Origin: Alcaligenes ammonioxydans
Lineage (GTDB): Bacteria; Pseudomonadota; Gammaproteobacteria; Burkholderiales; Burkholderiaceae_B
Assembly: GCF_019343455.1 (NCBI RefSeq)
Contig: NZ_CP049362.1
Coordinates: 1,550,001-1,614,000, forward strand
DNA length: 64,000 nt
Direction: 5' to 3'
Under the pieces are notes generated by a model, which ran no database searches, was not told the origin of the DNA, and saw only the letters and a program-made list of their open reading frames with translations. This document shows positions 1 to 7,794 of the stretch, piece after piece. Position 1 is the first letter of the stretch. Every line of letters begins with the position of its first letter. The translations under genes and the position numbers were made by a program.

Positions 1-1389
1 ATCGGGATGTCGGCTTCCAAAGCGCTGATTCCCTTGTCTTATGTGTCGCAAATGGCGGGGGTCTGCACCTTGGTCGGTACGTCCACCAACCTGCTGGTCA
101 ATGCCATTGCCCGTGATCTGGGTCATCCCGGCTTTACCATGTTTGAGTTCACCGCCCTTGGTGTGATCTGCATGGTGGTAGGCTGTATTTACTTGCTGAC
201 AATAGGACGCTGGTTATTGCCTGACACGCGCGCGGGTGAGCTGGTCGAGCAATATGAATTGGGCAAGTACATTACCGAGCTGCGCGTGATGCCCGACTCG
301 TCTTTGATCGGGCAGTCTGTGGGGGACGCCAAACTGGGCGAGCAGTACGGGGTATTCGTGTTGGAGCTGTTACGAGGCGATACCAAAGTGTGGGGGCCGC
401 GCGAACAGAAGATTGAGGCGGATGATGTGCTCTTGGCGCGCGGTGACTGGACCAAACTCGACGAGTTGCGCAAAGAGGCGGGACTGGAAGTGGACCCGCA
501 ATTCAAGCTGGAGCAGCAGTCGTTTGAGCAGGTGGACCAGGTGTTGACTGAAGTCATGATCGCTCCCCGTTCACGAATCAGCGGGCGCACCTTGGGTAGT
601 CTGGGACCGGGCTGGCACAAGAATGCGACGGTGCTGGGCATACATCGTCGTGGTCAGGTGTTGCGTGAGCAGTTGCGGGCGGTACGTTTGCAGGTGGGCG
701 ACATTTTGTTGATGTTGACCCCCGCGGCTGAAAAAGCGGACTTGCGTTCGGACAACAACATTATTGTGCTGTCTGAACGGGAGGCGGAAAAGGAGATGGG
801 CTGGCGCGCTCCCTTCGCGCTGTTCACCATGGCTTTGGTGATTGCAATTCCCGCCCTAGGCTGGGTACCTATCAGCATTACTTCCTTGGTGGGGGCGGTG
901 GCCATGACCCTGGCGGGCTGCCTGAAGGCGGATGAGGTGTACGACGCGATTGACTGGCGCATCATCATCCTGATGGCCGGTTTGTTGCCTTTGGGCCTGG
1001 CCATGAGTGAGACAGGGGCTGCTCAGTTTCTGGTTGAAAACACGGTGGGTCTGGTCAAGTCATTTGGACCCTTGACCGTGCTGGCGGTGGTGTACATGAT
1101 GGCGCTGCTGTTGACCGAATTCATGAGCAATGCCGCAGCGGCGGTGTTGCTCACGCCGATTGGCATGTCCACGGCCAAAATGATGGATGTGGACCCTACT
1201 CCATTTCTGATTGCCGTCACCTTTGCCGCCTCGACCAGTTTTGCCACGCCCGTGGGGTATCAGACCAATACCATGGTCTATGGCGCCGGGGGTTATCGTT
1301 TTGCCGATTTTCTCAAGGTAGGCGTGCCCCTGAATCTGATCTTCTGGGTTCTGGGCGTCGCACTGATTCCTGTTTTCTGGCCTTTTTAA
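1..1389 (+). CDS. SLC13/DASS-family anion transporter with RCK-type (TrkA-C) domains, C-terminal part
   Basis: The reading frame is open at the left edge, so the gene starts outside the window and only about 460 residues are seen; family members of this architecture run to roughly 600. The visible order is the end of the first membrane half with the GTSTNLLVNAI signature, two soluble TrkA-C-like domains (about residues 85-155 and 170-255, counted from the Met at base 7), then a second block of about six membrane helices with the matching SFATPVGYQTNTMVYG signature near the end. The paired signatures and inserted TrkA-C domains are typical of sodium- or proton-coupled anion (sulfate, di- or tricarboxylate) permeases of the inner membrane. 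The substrate cannot be told from the sequence. No clear terminator was seen after it. Confidence 0.88.
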   Translation: MGMSASKALIPLSYVSQMAGVCTLVGTSTNLLVNAIARDLGHPGFTMFEFTALGVICMVVGCIYLLTIGRWLLPDTRAGELVEQYELGKYITELRVMPDSSLIGQSVGDAKLGEQYGVFVLELLRGDTKVWGPREQKIEADDVLLARGDWTKLDELRKEAGLEVDPQFKLEQQSFEQVDQVLTEVMIAPRSRISGRTLGSLGPGWHKNATVLGIHRRGQVLREQLRAVRLQVGDILLMLTPAAEKADLRSDNNIIVLSEREAEKEMGWRAPFALFTMALVIAIPALGWVPISITSLVGAVAMTLAGCLKADEVYDAIDWRIIILMAGLLPLGLAMSETGAAQFLVENTVGLVKSFGPLTVLAVVYMMALLLTEFMSNAAAAVLLTPIGMSTAKMMDVDPTPFLIAVTFAASTSFATPVGYQTNTMVYGAGGYRFADFLKVGVPLNLIFWVLGVALIPVFWPF

Positions 1390-1589
1390 GCGCAAGGCTG
1401 GCGACCGCCTCACGAAGGGCCTGGCTCATGTCTTGCTTCCCTTCAAAGAGATGCGCGCTTCAGGTTTGTCAGTTCGCCCGTTGGGCACCTGATTGTATCG
1501 AGGCAGAATAGGAGGACCAGCGCCCGGGCATGATAGTGTACCGAGGGGTTTGGGGGCGGGCTTAACCGTAAAAAATGGGATTGCAGGGA

Positions 1590-2015
1590 TTAAATCAGGG
1601 AACCGGCGGGCTGCTGATCTCCTGGATTTTTGCGGTGATAGCTCAGTAACAGCACCCATAAGACAGCCAGGCACAAACCGTACGCCATAGCCCCGTAAGA
1701 GACGGAGATATCAATGCCACAGACACGGGAGAAGCGGTCGGCTGTATCGCAGATATTTTTAATGGCCAAAATGAACACAACCGTGTTCACGGCCATGGCA
1801 AGCCAGGCGGAAAGCGTGCGTTCTGCCCAGATCAGGCTGGCTACGGCCAGCGCTGACAAAGGCATGACGGAGTGAAGCACACTGGTGCGCCAGGCAGAAT
1901 AAGCCTGGGACGTGTTGAGCCAACTTTCGCTGACGTGCGCAAAGGGAAAGAGTCCGAGCACAATCAGAACAGCGCACAGGAAAAAGATCAGTTTCCTGAT
2001 GGTAAGGGTGAACAC
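1590..2015 (-). CDS. Small four-helix inner-membrane protein, unknown function
   Basis: The 141-residue product has four hydrophobic stretches (about residues 8-25, 45-62, 70-86 and 108-126) and a short basic C-terminus, so it should be an integral membrane protein. I do not recognise the family. The start taken here is GTG at 2015, with no good Shine-Dalgarno in front of it, so the N-terminus is uncertain. It converges on the transporter to its left and is divergent from the DUF1090 gene to its right. The hydrophobic pattern and coherent single frame make it likely to be real. Confidence 0.55.
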   Translation of the reverse strand: MFTLTIRKLIFFLCAVLIVLGLFPFAHVSESWLNTSQAYSAWRTSVLHSVMPLSALAVASLIWAERTLSAWLAMAVNTVVFILAIKNICDTADRFSRVCGIDISVSYGAMAYGLCLAVLWVLLLSYHRKNPGDQQPAGSLI

Positions 2016-2187
2016 GATAACGGTAGAGATTTGCTTTATGAGGATTTCGAGTGTAACTGATGTGTTTTATGCGCAAAGACAAGTTATGTAAGTTCATTGA
2101 CACAATTTGCGATAAATTTGTTACTTAAAGATAGCATAAACGCAGGAACATTCGAATTTAATCATGGTTTCATGACAAAACGACGAG

Positions 2188-2242
2188 AGCGCAGTGCAGG
2201 GTGGGGAGATACCCACCCGGAAGACGGTCGTGCCCGTGCGCT
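2188..2242 (+). promoter_or_regulatory. Structured leader upstream of the DUF1090 gene
   Basis: AGCGCA (2188-2193) can pair with TGCGCT (2237-2242), enclosing a perfect 7-bp hairpin (GGGTGGG 2199-2205 with CCCACCC 2212-2218) and a smaller ACGG/CCGT hairpin (2224-2227 with 2234-2237) that shares one base with the outer stem. The block ends 29 bases before the start codon. There is no U-run, so it is not an intrinsic terminator. A regulatory role is inferred from folding by eye only. Confidence 0.3.
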
Positions 2243-2271
2243 GAGCGGATGAAATTGACAGGAGAAAAACG

Positions 2272-2670
2272 ATGAGAATAGCCGCTGCGTGCTTGAGCAC
2301 CGTACTAAGTGTCATGGCTTTGCCTGTGTGGGCGGATAATCCCGCCTGTCAGTATCGGGCGGCCGAAATTCAGAATCAGATCGACTATGCCCGAGAGCGT
2401 GGCAATGTGCATAAGCAGAGCGGCTTGGAGCGCGCCTTGACCCAGGTCCAGCAGCATTGCAAGGATGAAGATCTGCTGCGAGATGCACAGGAAGCGATCC
2501 GTGAGCAGCAAGAGGAGATTCAGGAGCGGATGGAGGAAATCGCTCAACAAACGCGCAAGGGAGATACCGACAAGGTTCGGAAGCTCGAGCAGAAACTTGA
2601 GCGCGACCGGATCGAGCTGGAGCAGTTACGGGAGGAGTTGAACGAATTGCAGGCGTTGGGCGCGATGTAA
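2272..2670 (+). CDS. Periplasmic DUF1090 (YqjC-like) coiled-coil protein
   Basis: The 132-residue product has an N-terminal signal peptide of about 21 residues ending at VWA|DNPAC. A DUF1090 pattern follows: two cysteines (in NPACQYR and QHCKDE) bracketing the conserved segment with IQNQIDYARERGNVHKQSGL. The second half, from about residue 75, is almost pure charged coiled coil (repeated QEEI and RMEE units). It should therefore be periplasmic and helical. The start is fixed by AGGAG at 2260-2264, seven bases before the ATG. YqjC in enterobacteria sits with envelope-stress genes; no such partners are adjacent here, and the function is not known. Confidence 0.82.
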   Translation: MRIAAACLSTVLSVMALPVWADNPACQYRAAEIQNQIDYARERGNVHKQSGLERALTQVQQHCKDEDLLRDAQEAIREQQEEIQERMEEIAQQTRKGDTDKVRKLEQKLERDRIELEQLREELNELQALGAM

Positions 2671-2857
2671 AAGAGCGGCGACGCAGGCAAGGAGGGTAGG
2701 GGTCAGTGCCCTCTGCAAATAGTCTGCGCCAAGGGGTTCAACGCAGAACACGGGCCCCTTGTGGGGCTACGCGCCGTGTAATGGGAAAGGACTGCTTATA
2801 ATCACAGCTGTGGTGGGCACAATGTTGTAGGCCGATCACGTATAAAACAAGAGTGGT

Positions 2858-3781
2858 ATGAGCAGAAAGAAGATGGGTCGCGGTATAGGAAAAAGCAGCA
2901 GCAGGAAAAAAACAGGGGGAGCGGGTCCGGCTCGTTTTTTGAAATCTGTCCTGGCCGCCGCTCTGACCAGTTTCGGGATTGCCACGGCCTGGCTTCATCC
3001 CCAAGGGCTGAACTGGCAAAGTGTGGAGCCCTGGTTGCAGTCGCTGGGCTTGCCTGGCTACACGGCTCAGGACCATGTTCCCGTGCCGGCGTCTGTAGAT
3101 GGTTATGTTCAGACTTCTTTTGCTCATTGTCCACAGTTCTTTCCCGGCGCCCGACCTGTGGTGCCGATGGCTTACACGCAAAGAGAGCTGTGCTTTAGCT
3201 CTTTTGCGATCTTGCATAGCGGTCAAACCAAAACGCCGGTGTTTGTAGCGCAGCGCTTGAATCGACAGCATATTCAGGCGGCCAAAGGCATCAAACGCAC
3301 CGACCGGTTTTACGCCGAGGCGCGTTTGCCTCGGGCCGAGCGGGCTGAGTTGAATGATTATCGGGGCTCGGGCTATTCACGTGGACATATGGCACCGGCT
3401 GGCGACATGGCCTCCGAACAGGGCATGGCTCAAAGCTTTTCGCTGGCCAATATGGTGCCGCAAAATCAGATTCATAACGCGGGACCCTGGAACAAGATCG
3501 AAGCTGACACGCGTCAGTATGTCTCTCGTGCGGCAGGTCAAGTCTATGTGTTTACCGGACCTGTTTTTGAGCGTAATGCCAGGACGATCGGGGCCAATCA
3601 GGTTGCCGTGCCCAGTCATTTGTTCAAGCTGGTGTACGACGCCACTACAGGGCGCGCCTGGGTACATTGGCAGGCTAACCAAGCCTCTACCCGTGCGGGG
3701 CCGCCGATCAGCTATCCAGAGTTCGTGCGCCGTACCGGTTTGCACCTGCTGCCCGATTTAAGCCTCAAAGGGGCGGAGTAA
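2858..3781 (+). CDS. DNA/RNA non-specific endonuclease (NUC1 family), membrane-anchored or exported
   Basis: The 307-residue protein begins with about 27 basic residues and then a hydrophobic helix (about 28-46), so it is either anchored in the inner membrane facing the periplasm or exported. The nuclease domain runs from about residue 110 to 300. It carries the active-site block YSRGHMAPAGDMAS, whose His is the general base, followed by the metal-binding Asn segment MVPQNQIHNAGPWNKIE. The family motif is usually DRGH; here it reads SRGH, a variant also known in bacterial members. It should cleave nucleic acid in a Mg-dependent way. No inhibitor gene is evident beside it. Confidence 0.88.
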   Translation: MSRKKMGRGIGKSSSRKKTGGAGPARFLKSVLAAALTSFGIATAWLHPQGLNWQSVEPWLQSLGLPGYTAQDHVPVPASVDGYVQTSFAHCPQFFPGARPVVPMAYTQRELCFSSFAILHSGQTKTPVFVAQRLNRQHIQAAKGIKRTDRFYAEARLPRAERAELNDYRGSGYSRGHMAPAGDMASEQGMAQSFSLANMVPQNQIHNAGPWNKIEADTRQYVSRAAGQVYVFTGPVFERNARTIGANQVAVPSHLFKLVYDATTGRAWVHWQANQASTRAGPPISYPEFVRRTGLHLLPDLSLKGAE

Positions 3782-3814
3782 AAACCGTTTTTGGGGTGCC
3801 GCCGTCGGGTTGTG

Positions 3815-4240
3815 CTACTTGTTCAGGACCGCGTGGACCTGATCTTCGGAAAAGTACACGCTGTCACCTTGTTCAAAAACGGTGTAGCTGATGTTCTGCT
3901 CACTGACCACGCCCCGGAAATAAGCTTTTGGGGTGGCAGGCGCCTGGGTGATACGAACCGTGATATAGCGTTCGCTGGTGTAGGAAACCAGTTGCACGTG
4001 CATGTCCGGTTTCAGATCCAGCGCCCCGGGAAACCGGTCCAGGTCGTCATGGCTGACCACAACCCGGAAAGCCGTGGGTCGGTGAATGACATAAGCCTCC
4101 TTGATGCGGTGATGCAAGGTCAGCATCCTGTGCGCCTCTGCGCTGCGTGCCTGATTCGGAGTGCGGACCTGCTGTTCCAGCTCAGCGCTTGGCATGATGT
4201 TCAGGACTTGGGCTAAAAGCAGAAATTGTTCGTGAGTCAT
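3815..4240 (-). CDS. Conserved-looking soluble protein, unknown function
   Basis: Starting at the ATG at 4240 the product is 141 residues. It is soluble, with an N-terminal helical part (about 1-50) and a C-terminal part rich in beta-like segments (about 55-141, for example YITVRITQAP and GVVSEQNISYTVFEQGDSVYF). No signal peptide, membrane helix or catalytic motif is seen, and I do not recognise a family. A TTG nine bases upstream would add three residues but is less likely. It converges with the nuclease gene and is divergent from the lipoprotein gene. Confidence 0.5.
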   Translation of the reverse strand: MTHEQFLLLAQVLNIMPSAELEQQVRTPNQARSAEAHRMLTLHHRIKEAYVIHRPTAFRVVVSHDDLDRFPGALDLKPDMHVQLVSYTSERYITVRITQAPATPKAYFRGVVSEQNISYTVFEQGDSVYFSEDQVHAVLNK

Positions 4241-4372
4241 GAATTGCAAATTGTCAGAAAAAGAGAATCGACGTGCTTTGGAGCCTCGGGGTACAGTGTG
4301 CCTATTGTCCGCGATTGGCTTTTGTTTCCATTGGCGGTAAATGCAATAAAGATTTTTTGTGGGGAAAACGCA

Positions 4373-4615
4373 ATGATGGTTCGACGACTAACTCAAAGTG
4401 CGGCGGTGTTGGGTTTGGCCGCTTTGCTGGCCGCATGTTCTTCGCCCAAGCCCGGTGCTGGCCCCGTATCAAAACTCTTTAACGAATGTACCTGGGACCG
4501 GGAATCCTGCATGTACGAGGGTCGCTACGAAGCGGGCGAGAGTGAGTACGCCGAACGCCAGGCCCGTGATTTGAACCGTCAGTCGGCGGCGCGTTTGCGT
4601 CAAAGCCGCCTGTGA
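4373..4615 (+). CDS. Small outer-membrane-type lipoprotein
   Basis: The 80-residue product starts at tandem ATG codons (4373 or 4376). It has a signal sequence with the lipobox LLAAC at about residues 20-24, so the Cys should be lipidated by Lgt and cleaved by LspA. Ser after the Cys favours sorting to the outer membrane by Lol. The mature part (about 57 residues) contains two further cysteines (NECTW and ESCMYEG) and a charged Arg- and Glu-rich tail. I do not recognise a named family. The frame is open about 150 bases further upstream, but that extension lies outside the signal peptide and is rejected. Confidence 0.75.
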   Translation: MMVRRLTQSAAVLGLAALLAACSSPKPGAGPVSKLFNECTWDRESCMYEGRYEAGESEYAERQARDLNRQSAARLRQSRL

Positions 4616-4642
4616 TTTCTTGGTGGCAGTGAGCGGCCGGCG

Positions 4643-5623
4643 TTGCACGTCGAGGGTGTGAGCGTGGTGCGAGCGCTATTGGAAAGCAGACAAATTGCCA
4701 TCTATTTTGGGGTGATGGTGCTTGCTGCCGGTCTTTCCCAGGTCTGGGTGTTGCCGGTCAGTCTAGTGGACTGGATCAATCCGGCGCTGGGCTTCATGCT
4801 GTATGTCACCTTTTTGCAGGTGCCCCTTGCCCAGTTGGGCAAGGCGCTGACGCAATGGCGCTTTCTGCTTGTTTTGCTGATTGCCAACTTTGTTCTGATT
4901 CCTCTGCTGGTATTTGCCTTGTTGCCTCTGCTGCCCGAGCACGATTTGTTGCGCTTGGGTGTGTTGCTGGTTTTGCTGGCTCCGTGTGTCGACTATGTGG
5001 TGACCTTTGCCCATATGGGCCGGGCTGATGCACGTGCACTCTTGGCCGCTACCCCGATATTACTGGCTCTGCAAATGCTGTTGTTGCCTGCCTACCTGCG
5101 TTTGGCCTTGGGAGAGCAGTTGGCGTTGTCTATTCAGGCCAGACCCTTTCTGAACGCCTTCGGCTTTCTGATTCTGATGCCGCTGCTACTGGCGGCTGCC
5201 ACTCAGTATCTCGCTGCCAAACGTGCGGTTTGGGCGAAGATCCATCTTGGTTTGGGTTTGGCGCCTGTGCCTGCCACCGCTGCGGTGCTTTTTATGGTGG
5301 TGGCCGCTGTTTGGCCGCAATTGGAACCCGCACTGGACGTGATAGGGCGCATCATACCGGTTTACCTATTATTTGCGGTTCTGGCCCCGATGATTGGCTG
5401 GGCGGCGGCGCGGCTGGCGGATCTGGCAGCTCCCATGCGGCGTGCCGTTGCATTTAGCACTGCCACGCGTAATTCGCTGGTTGTCCTGCCGTTGGTTCTC
5501 GCGATTCCCGGCGCCATGCCTTTGCTGCCAGCCATCATTTTGGCCCAAACCTTGGTGGAGTTACTGGCACAGCTGGTCTATGTGCGTATGGCAACTCGAC
5601 GCCAAGAAGGTACGCAGGCTTGA
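4643..5623 (+). CDS. Bile acid:sodium symporter / ACR3-like (arsenic resistance) transporter
   Basis: About 320 residues with ten predicted hydrophobic helices. The pattern LVLLAPCVDYVVTFAHMGRAD in the middle and FSTATRNSLVVLPLVLAIPG near the end matches the crossover helices of the BASS/ACR3 superfamily, and the Cys in LAPCVDY corresponds to the functional Cys of ACR3 arsenite exporters. Neither an ArsR regulator nor an arsC gene is adjacent, so arsenite as substrate is only a possibility. The start is uncertain: TTG at 4643, or GTG at 4658, 4664 or 4667; none has a clear ribosome-binding site. Confidence 0.82.
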   Translation: MHVEGVSVVRALLESRQIAIYFGVMVLAAGLSQVWVLPVSLVDWINPALGFMLYVTFLQVPLAQLGKALTQWRFLLVLLIANFVLIPLLVFALLPLLPEHDLLRLGVLLVLLAPCVDYVVTFAHMGRADARALLAATPILLALQMLLLPAYLRLALGEQLALSIQARPFLNAFGFLILMPLLLAAATQYLAAKRAVWAKIHLGLGLAPVPATAAVLFMVVAAVWPQLEPALDVIGRIIPVYLLFAVLAPMIGWAAARLADLAAPMRRAVAFSTATRNSLVVLPLVLAIPGAMPLLPAIILAQTLVELLAQLVYVRMATRRQEGTQA

Positions 5624-5790
5624 GCAGGCCTGTGAGCCCTGCACAGTTCTTTCTTATAGCGCTTATAAAAAACCCCACATGGTGATGCGCTAGCTACGCT
5701 CTATGATCTGCTCCGCCTCCGTGCCGAGTGCAATCTTTTGTGGCGTGCCTGTTCTGTGCTCGCCTATTTACTACTTGGGAAAACTTCAAC

Positions 5791-6327
5791 ATGCTAGTTG
5801 CCGCTTTTCTGGCGTTTGCAGGCCTGTGCCTGTTCGTGAATGGTGTTCGTCTCTACTACTCTGAAGGCCACCACACGGAAAGACTGGTGAGCGCCAAAGA
5901 TGCCGCCATCGTTAATTTGTTCACCGCTGTACTGGGATTTATCTGTATGTCCCACATCCTGAATCCCGCCAACAGCGCTGCCTATTCCCCTTTGTCAGCT
6001 GTCTATCTGGGCCTGTTTGCCTTGACTTACTTCTGGGTGGGGGTGAATGCCTTCACAGGCAGTGATGGTCGGGCCCTGGGATGGTACTCCTTGCTGGTGG
6101 CGTGTATAGCTGTTCCGGCTGCATTGACTAATTTGCGCGTGGCCGAGCAGGTTTTTGACTACTGGCAGGTAGTGAGCTGGCTGTCCTGGGCTGTGCTCTG
6201 GTTCATGTTCTTCTTGCTGCTGGTTCTGAACAAGCCTATTGCCAGGCTGACTGGCCTGGTATCTGCGGTGCAAGGGGTACTAACGGCCCTGTTGCCGGCG
6301 TTGCTGTATTTTTGGGGTGTGATTTAG
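5791..6327 (+). CDS. AmiS/UreI-family small-amide or urea channel
   Basis: The 178-residue product consists of six hydrophobic helices. The order and motifs fit the AmiS/UreI family: FVNGVRLYYSEGH after helix 1, SAKDAAIVNLFTAVLGF in helix 2, and YFWVGVNAFTGSDGRALGWYSLLVA in the middle. These proteins form inner-membrane channels for urea or short amides, in some species gated by pH. No urease or amidase gene is adjacent, so it acts with enzymes encoded elsewhere or alone. ATG 5791 was chosen because it places the first membrane helix at the N-terminus as in homologues. The gene ends in a strong terminator and appears to be transcribed alone. Confidence 0.85.
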   Translation: MLVAAFLAFAGLCLFVNGVRLYYSEGHHTERLVSAKDAAIVNLFTAVLGFICMSHILNPANSAAYSPLSAVYLGLFALTYFWVGVNAFTGSDGRALGWYSLLVACIAVPAALTNLRVAEQVFDYWQVVSWLSWAVLWFMFFLLLVLNKPIARLTGLVSAVQGVLTALLPALLYFWGVI

Positions 6328-6377
6328 GCTCCAGGCTGGAGGGAAAAGAGAGCCCCTCCAGTTCGGGCTGCAAACCC

Positions 6378-6402
6378 AAGACCGCTATGGCGGTCTTTTT
6401 TT
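6378..6402 (+). terminator. Intrinsic terminator after the AmiS/UreI-like gene
   Basis: AAGACCGC (6378-6385) pairs with GCGGTCTT (6390-6397) around a short loop and is followed by a T-run. Confidence 0.88.
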
Positions 6403-6719
6403 ATAGGATCGCTTGATACGGGGGGCGCAGTGTGCTTGCGTGTTTTCATTGAGTAAGCTGTTAAGACGCGGGCCAGCTGAGAGGGTTTTTAAGGAAAAAT
6501 GAAAAGTAAATTAAGGCGGCTAAATATTTGGTTGTCGGTGGGGAATTAACAAATATATTTCCCTAATTTACATGGGAATTGTTAATGATTTTTTTAATTG
6601 ATGCTAAAGTGAATGGGTTTGCTAGTAATAAGCCGATGCGGTTATTGATTTTTCACTTTTTTAGTGGAATAGGCATATGGCTTTACGATTTTTGATTGAT
6701 CCGTGAAGGAGTTTGAATC
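6403..6719 (+). other. AT-rich leader/intergenic stretch before the first proline-rich micro-protein gene
   Basis: This stretch is distinctly AT-rich compared with its surroundings. It contains only a 16-codon ATG frame at 6499-6549 preceded by AAGGA, too short to call. No RNA family or promoter could be fixed with confidence. It is the likely promoter and untranslated region for the gene starting at 6720. Confidence 0.4.
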
Positions 6720-6824
6720 GTGTACCATGCAGCCGCTTCCAGTCCAGCCCCCCAGCCCAGGCCGGAGCCTAAACCCATGCGTTGGCCTGGTGATTTTCCG
6801 GGTAAACATGATAGGCAGGATTAG
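6720..6824 (+). CDS. Proline-rich micro-protein A (34 aa), paralogue of the gene at 7660
   Basis: GTG at 6720 is preceded by AAGGAG (6706-6711) at eight bases, an excellent ribosome-binding site, and an in-frame TGA lies just upstream at 6714, so the start is well bounded. The product has a short Ala/Ser N-terminus, a Pro-x repeat (PAPQPRPEPKP) and a polar C-terminus PMRWPGDFPGKHDRQD. The final 25 or so residues match those of the 44-residue product at 7660 almost position for position (shared PKPMRWPxDFPGKHDR). A strong terminator follows 15 bases after the stop, so this looks like a complete single-gene unit. There is no signal peptide, membrane helix or cysteine. I do not recognise the family and assign no function. 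Confidence 0.72.
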   Translation: MYHAAASSPAPQPRPEPKPMRWPGDFPGKHDRQD

Positions 6825-6838
6825 CTTCTGCTAGATGC

Positions 6839-6868
6839 AAAAAACCGCTCAAGGAGAGCGGTTTTTTC
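6839..6868 (+). terminator. Intrinsic terminator of micro-protein A gene
   Basis: AAAAAACCGCTC (6839-6850) pairs perfectly with GAGCGGTTTTTT (6856-6867) around a 5-base loop, giving both stem and U-run. It ends the transcript 15 bases after the stop codon at 6824. Confidence 0.92.
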
Positions 6869-6915
6869 TTATTTGAAAATTAACCCTGTCAGACCTCTAC
6901 CCCTGAGAGAACCAG

Positions 6916-7056
6916 GTGTATGCATATAAAAGCAAAAATCAGTTTTTTTTGAATGAGAAAGAGGCGGCTAAGGTTTACCGGTCTTGGCTAAGAAGAATGG
7001 CTGAAAGAGGGCTTGCAGAAAGGCATGATGAGGCTTGCAACGCGTTGGGAACATAG
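6916..7056 (+). pseudogene. Possible gene remnant, charged helical 46-codon frame
   Basis: From GTG 6916 the frame reads 46 codons with natural-looking composition (EKEAAKVYRSWLRRMAERG in the middle). There is no convincing ribosome-binding site, and the last 32 bases overlap the next frame. It could be the tail of a lost gene. Confidence is low. Confidence 0.2.
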
Positions 7057-7304
7057 TCTGTTAGCAATTTTGGAAATAGGCTGGCTACCGCTCTTTCTTT
7101 TTCAAGCCCTTTATAAGCAAAACCGGCTTATTTATAACATCCAAAAAAAGGTACAACGACGATGAAGAAAAGGAGAGGGATGCTGCCTTTCTTTTTGTTG
7201 ATTCACGGCGTGGTAATGGAAAAAAAGTGCTGCTGATTTGCTTTAATGCTGAAATAAAAGACGGCGGAGTTTTTGTGCTTTATGTCAAGAAAGAAGCGGA
7301 ATGA
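7025..7304 (+). pseudogene. Frame-split small membrane protein; two halves joined if one base is removed at an A7 tract
   Basis: From ATG 7025 (or 7028) one frame encodes a short N-terminus and a membrane helix (LLAILEIGWLPLFLFQALY), then stops at 7163. One frame further on, the sequence continues without a break from the A7 tract (7143-7149) to a stop at 7302, reading a soluble domain with alternating strands (DAAFLFVDSRRGNGKKVLLI, then GGVFVLYVKKEAE). Removing one A from the tract would join them into a 92-residue protein. That second part has no start codon of its own. It may be a pseudogene, a phase-variable gene or a sequencing error. The family is not recognised. Confidence 0.42.
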
Positions 7305-7345
7305 AGATGGTACTTGCAATCAAGGGATAGAGGTTTTTCTGGTGA

Positions 7346-7604
7346 TCGATTTTTAACTCAAAAGTATGGTGGCTGATAGCTTGGGGTGTTTGTTTTTTTG
7401 TTGTTTTCTATACGGTAACTAGGTCGCTGTATATCAGTATCTTCGGGAATAGGCGCAGTAGGGGCTGGCTATATATCGTTGCCGACAGTAATCTATGATT
7501 TGGTGGCTTTCTATCTGATTCGCTGGATGGGGTTTTTACCTAAGTGCCCCAGGCAGTGGCAAAGCAGGAGTAAATGTCATTTATGGGCGATAGATGCTAG
7601 CTGA
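7346..7604 (+). pseudogene. Decayed membrane-protein frames
   Basis: Two overlapping frames without proper starts both read as membrane protein. The first (7346-7498) has VWWLIAWGVCFFVVFYTV; the second, in another frame (7419-7604), has GAGYISLPTVIYDLVAFYL and a basic tail. Together they look like one two-helix protein broken by at least one indel between about 7419 and 7496. The product is not recognised and no intact start with a ribosome-binding site is present. Confidence 0.3.
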
Positions 7605-7659
7605 TATGGTATTTCAATAATAGTTTTAATTCTTATTTAGGCGTATAGGAAAACGAGAT

Positions 7660-7794
7660 ATGCCAAGCAACCCTCAGCCAAACCCCACCCCTAATCCGGA
7701 CCCTAAGCCCACCCCGGCTCCGGAGCCCGTTCCCGGCCCTAAACCGATGCGCTGGCCCAGTGACTTCCCGGGAAAGCATGATCGACACTCGTGA
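7660..7794 (+). CDS. Proline-rich micro-protein B (44 aa), paralogue of the gene at 6720
   Basis: ATG 7660 is preceded by AGGA (7647-7650) at nine bases. The first 28 residues are a nearly regular Pro-x array (NPQPNPTPNPDPKPTPAPEP), followed by PGPKPMRWPSDFPGKHDRHS. The C-terminal block matches that of the 34-residue product at 6720. The longer proline array is the main difference between the two. No signal peptide or membrane helix is visible; the proline array would be an extended, unstructured arm. A 6-bp hairpin (CACTCG 7786-7791 with CGAGTG 7802-7807) overlaps the stop but lacks a U-run. Conservation of the paired C-termini is the main evidence that both are translated. Confidence 0.7.
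   Translation: MPSNPQPNPTPNPDPKPTPAPEPVPGPKPMRWPSDFPGKHDRHS

Noticed and set aside
1426..1690. Short open frames on both strands after the SLC13 gene
   Set aside because: They overlap each other and the minus-strand membrane-protein gene, with no start signals.
7142..7150. The A-AAA-AAG heptamer as a programmed -1 ribosomal slip site joining the split frames
   Set aside because: The second half lies in the +1 frame relative to the first; a -1 slip would enter the wrong frame, which reads only 24 codons from ATG 7162 to a stop at 7234.
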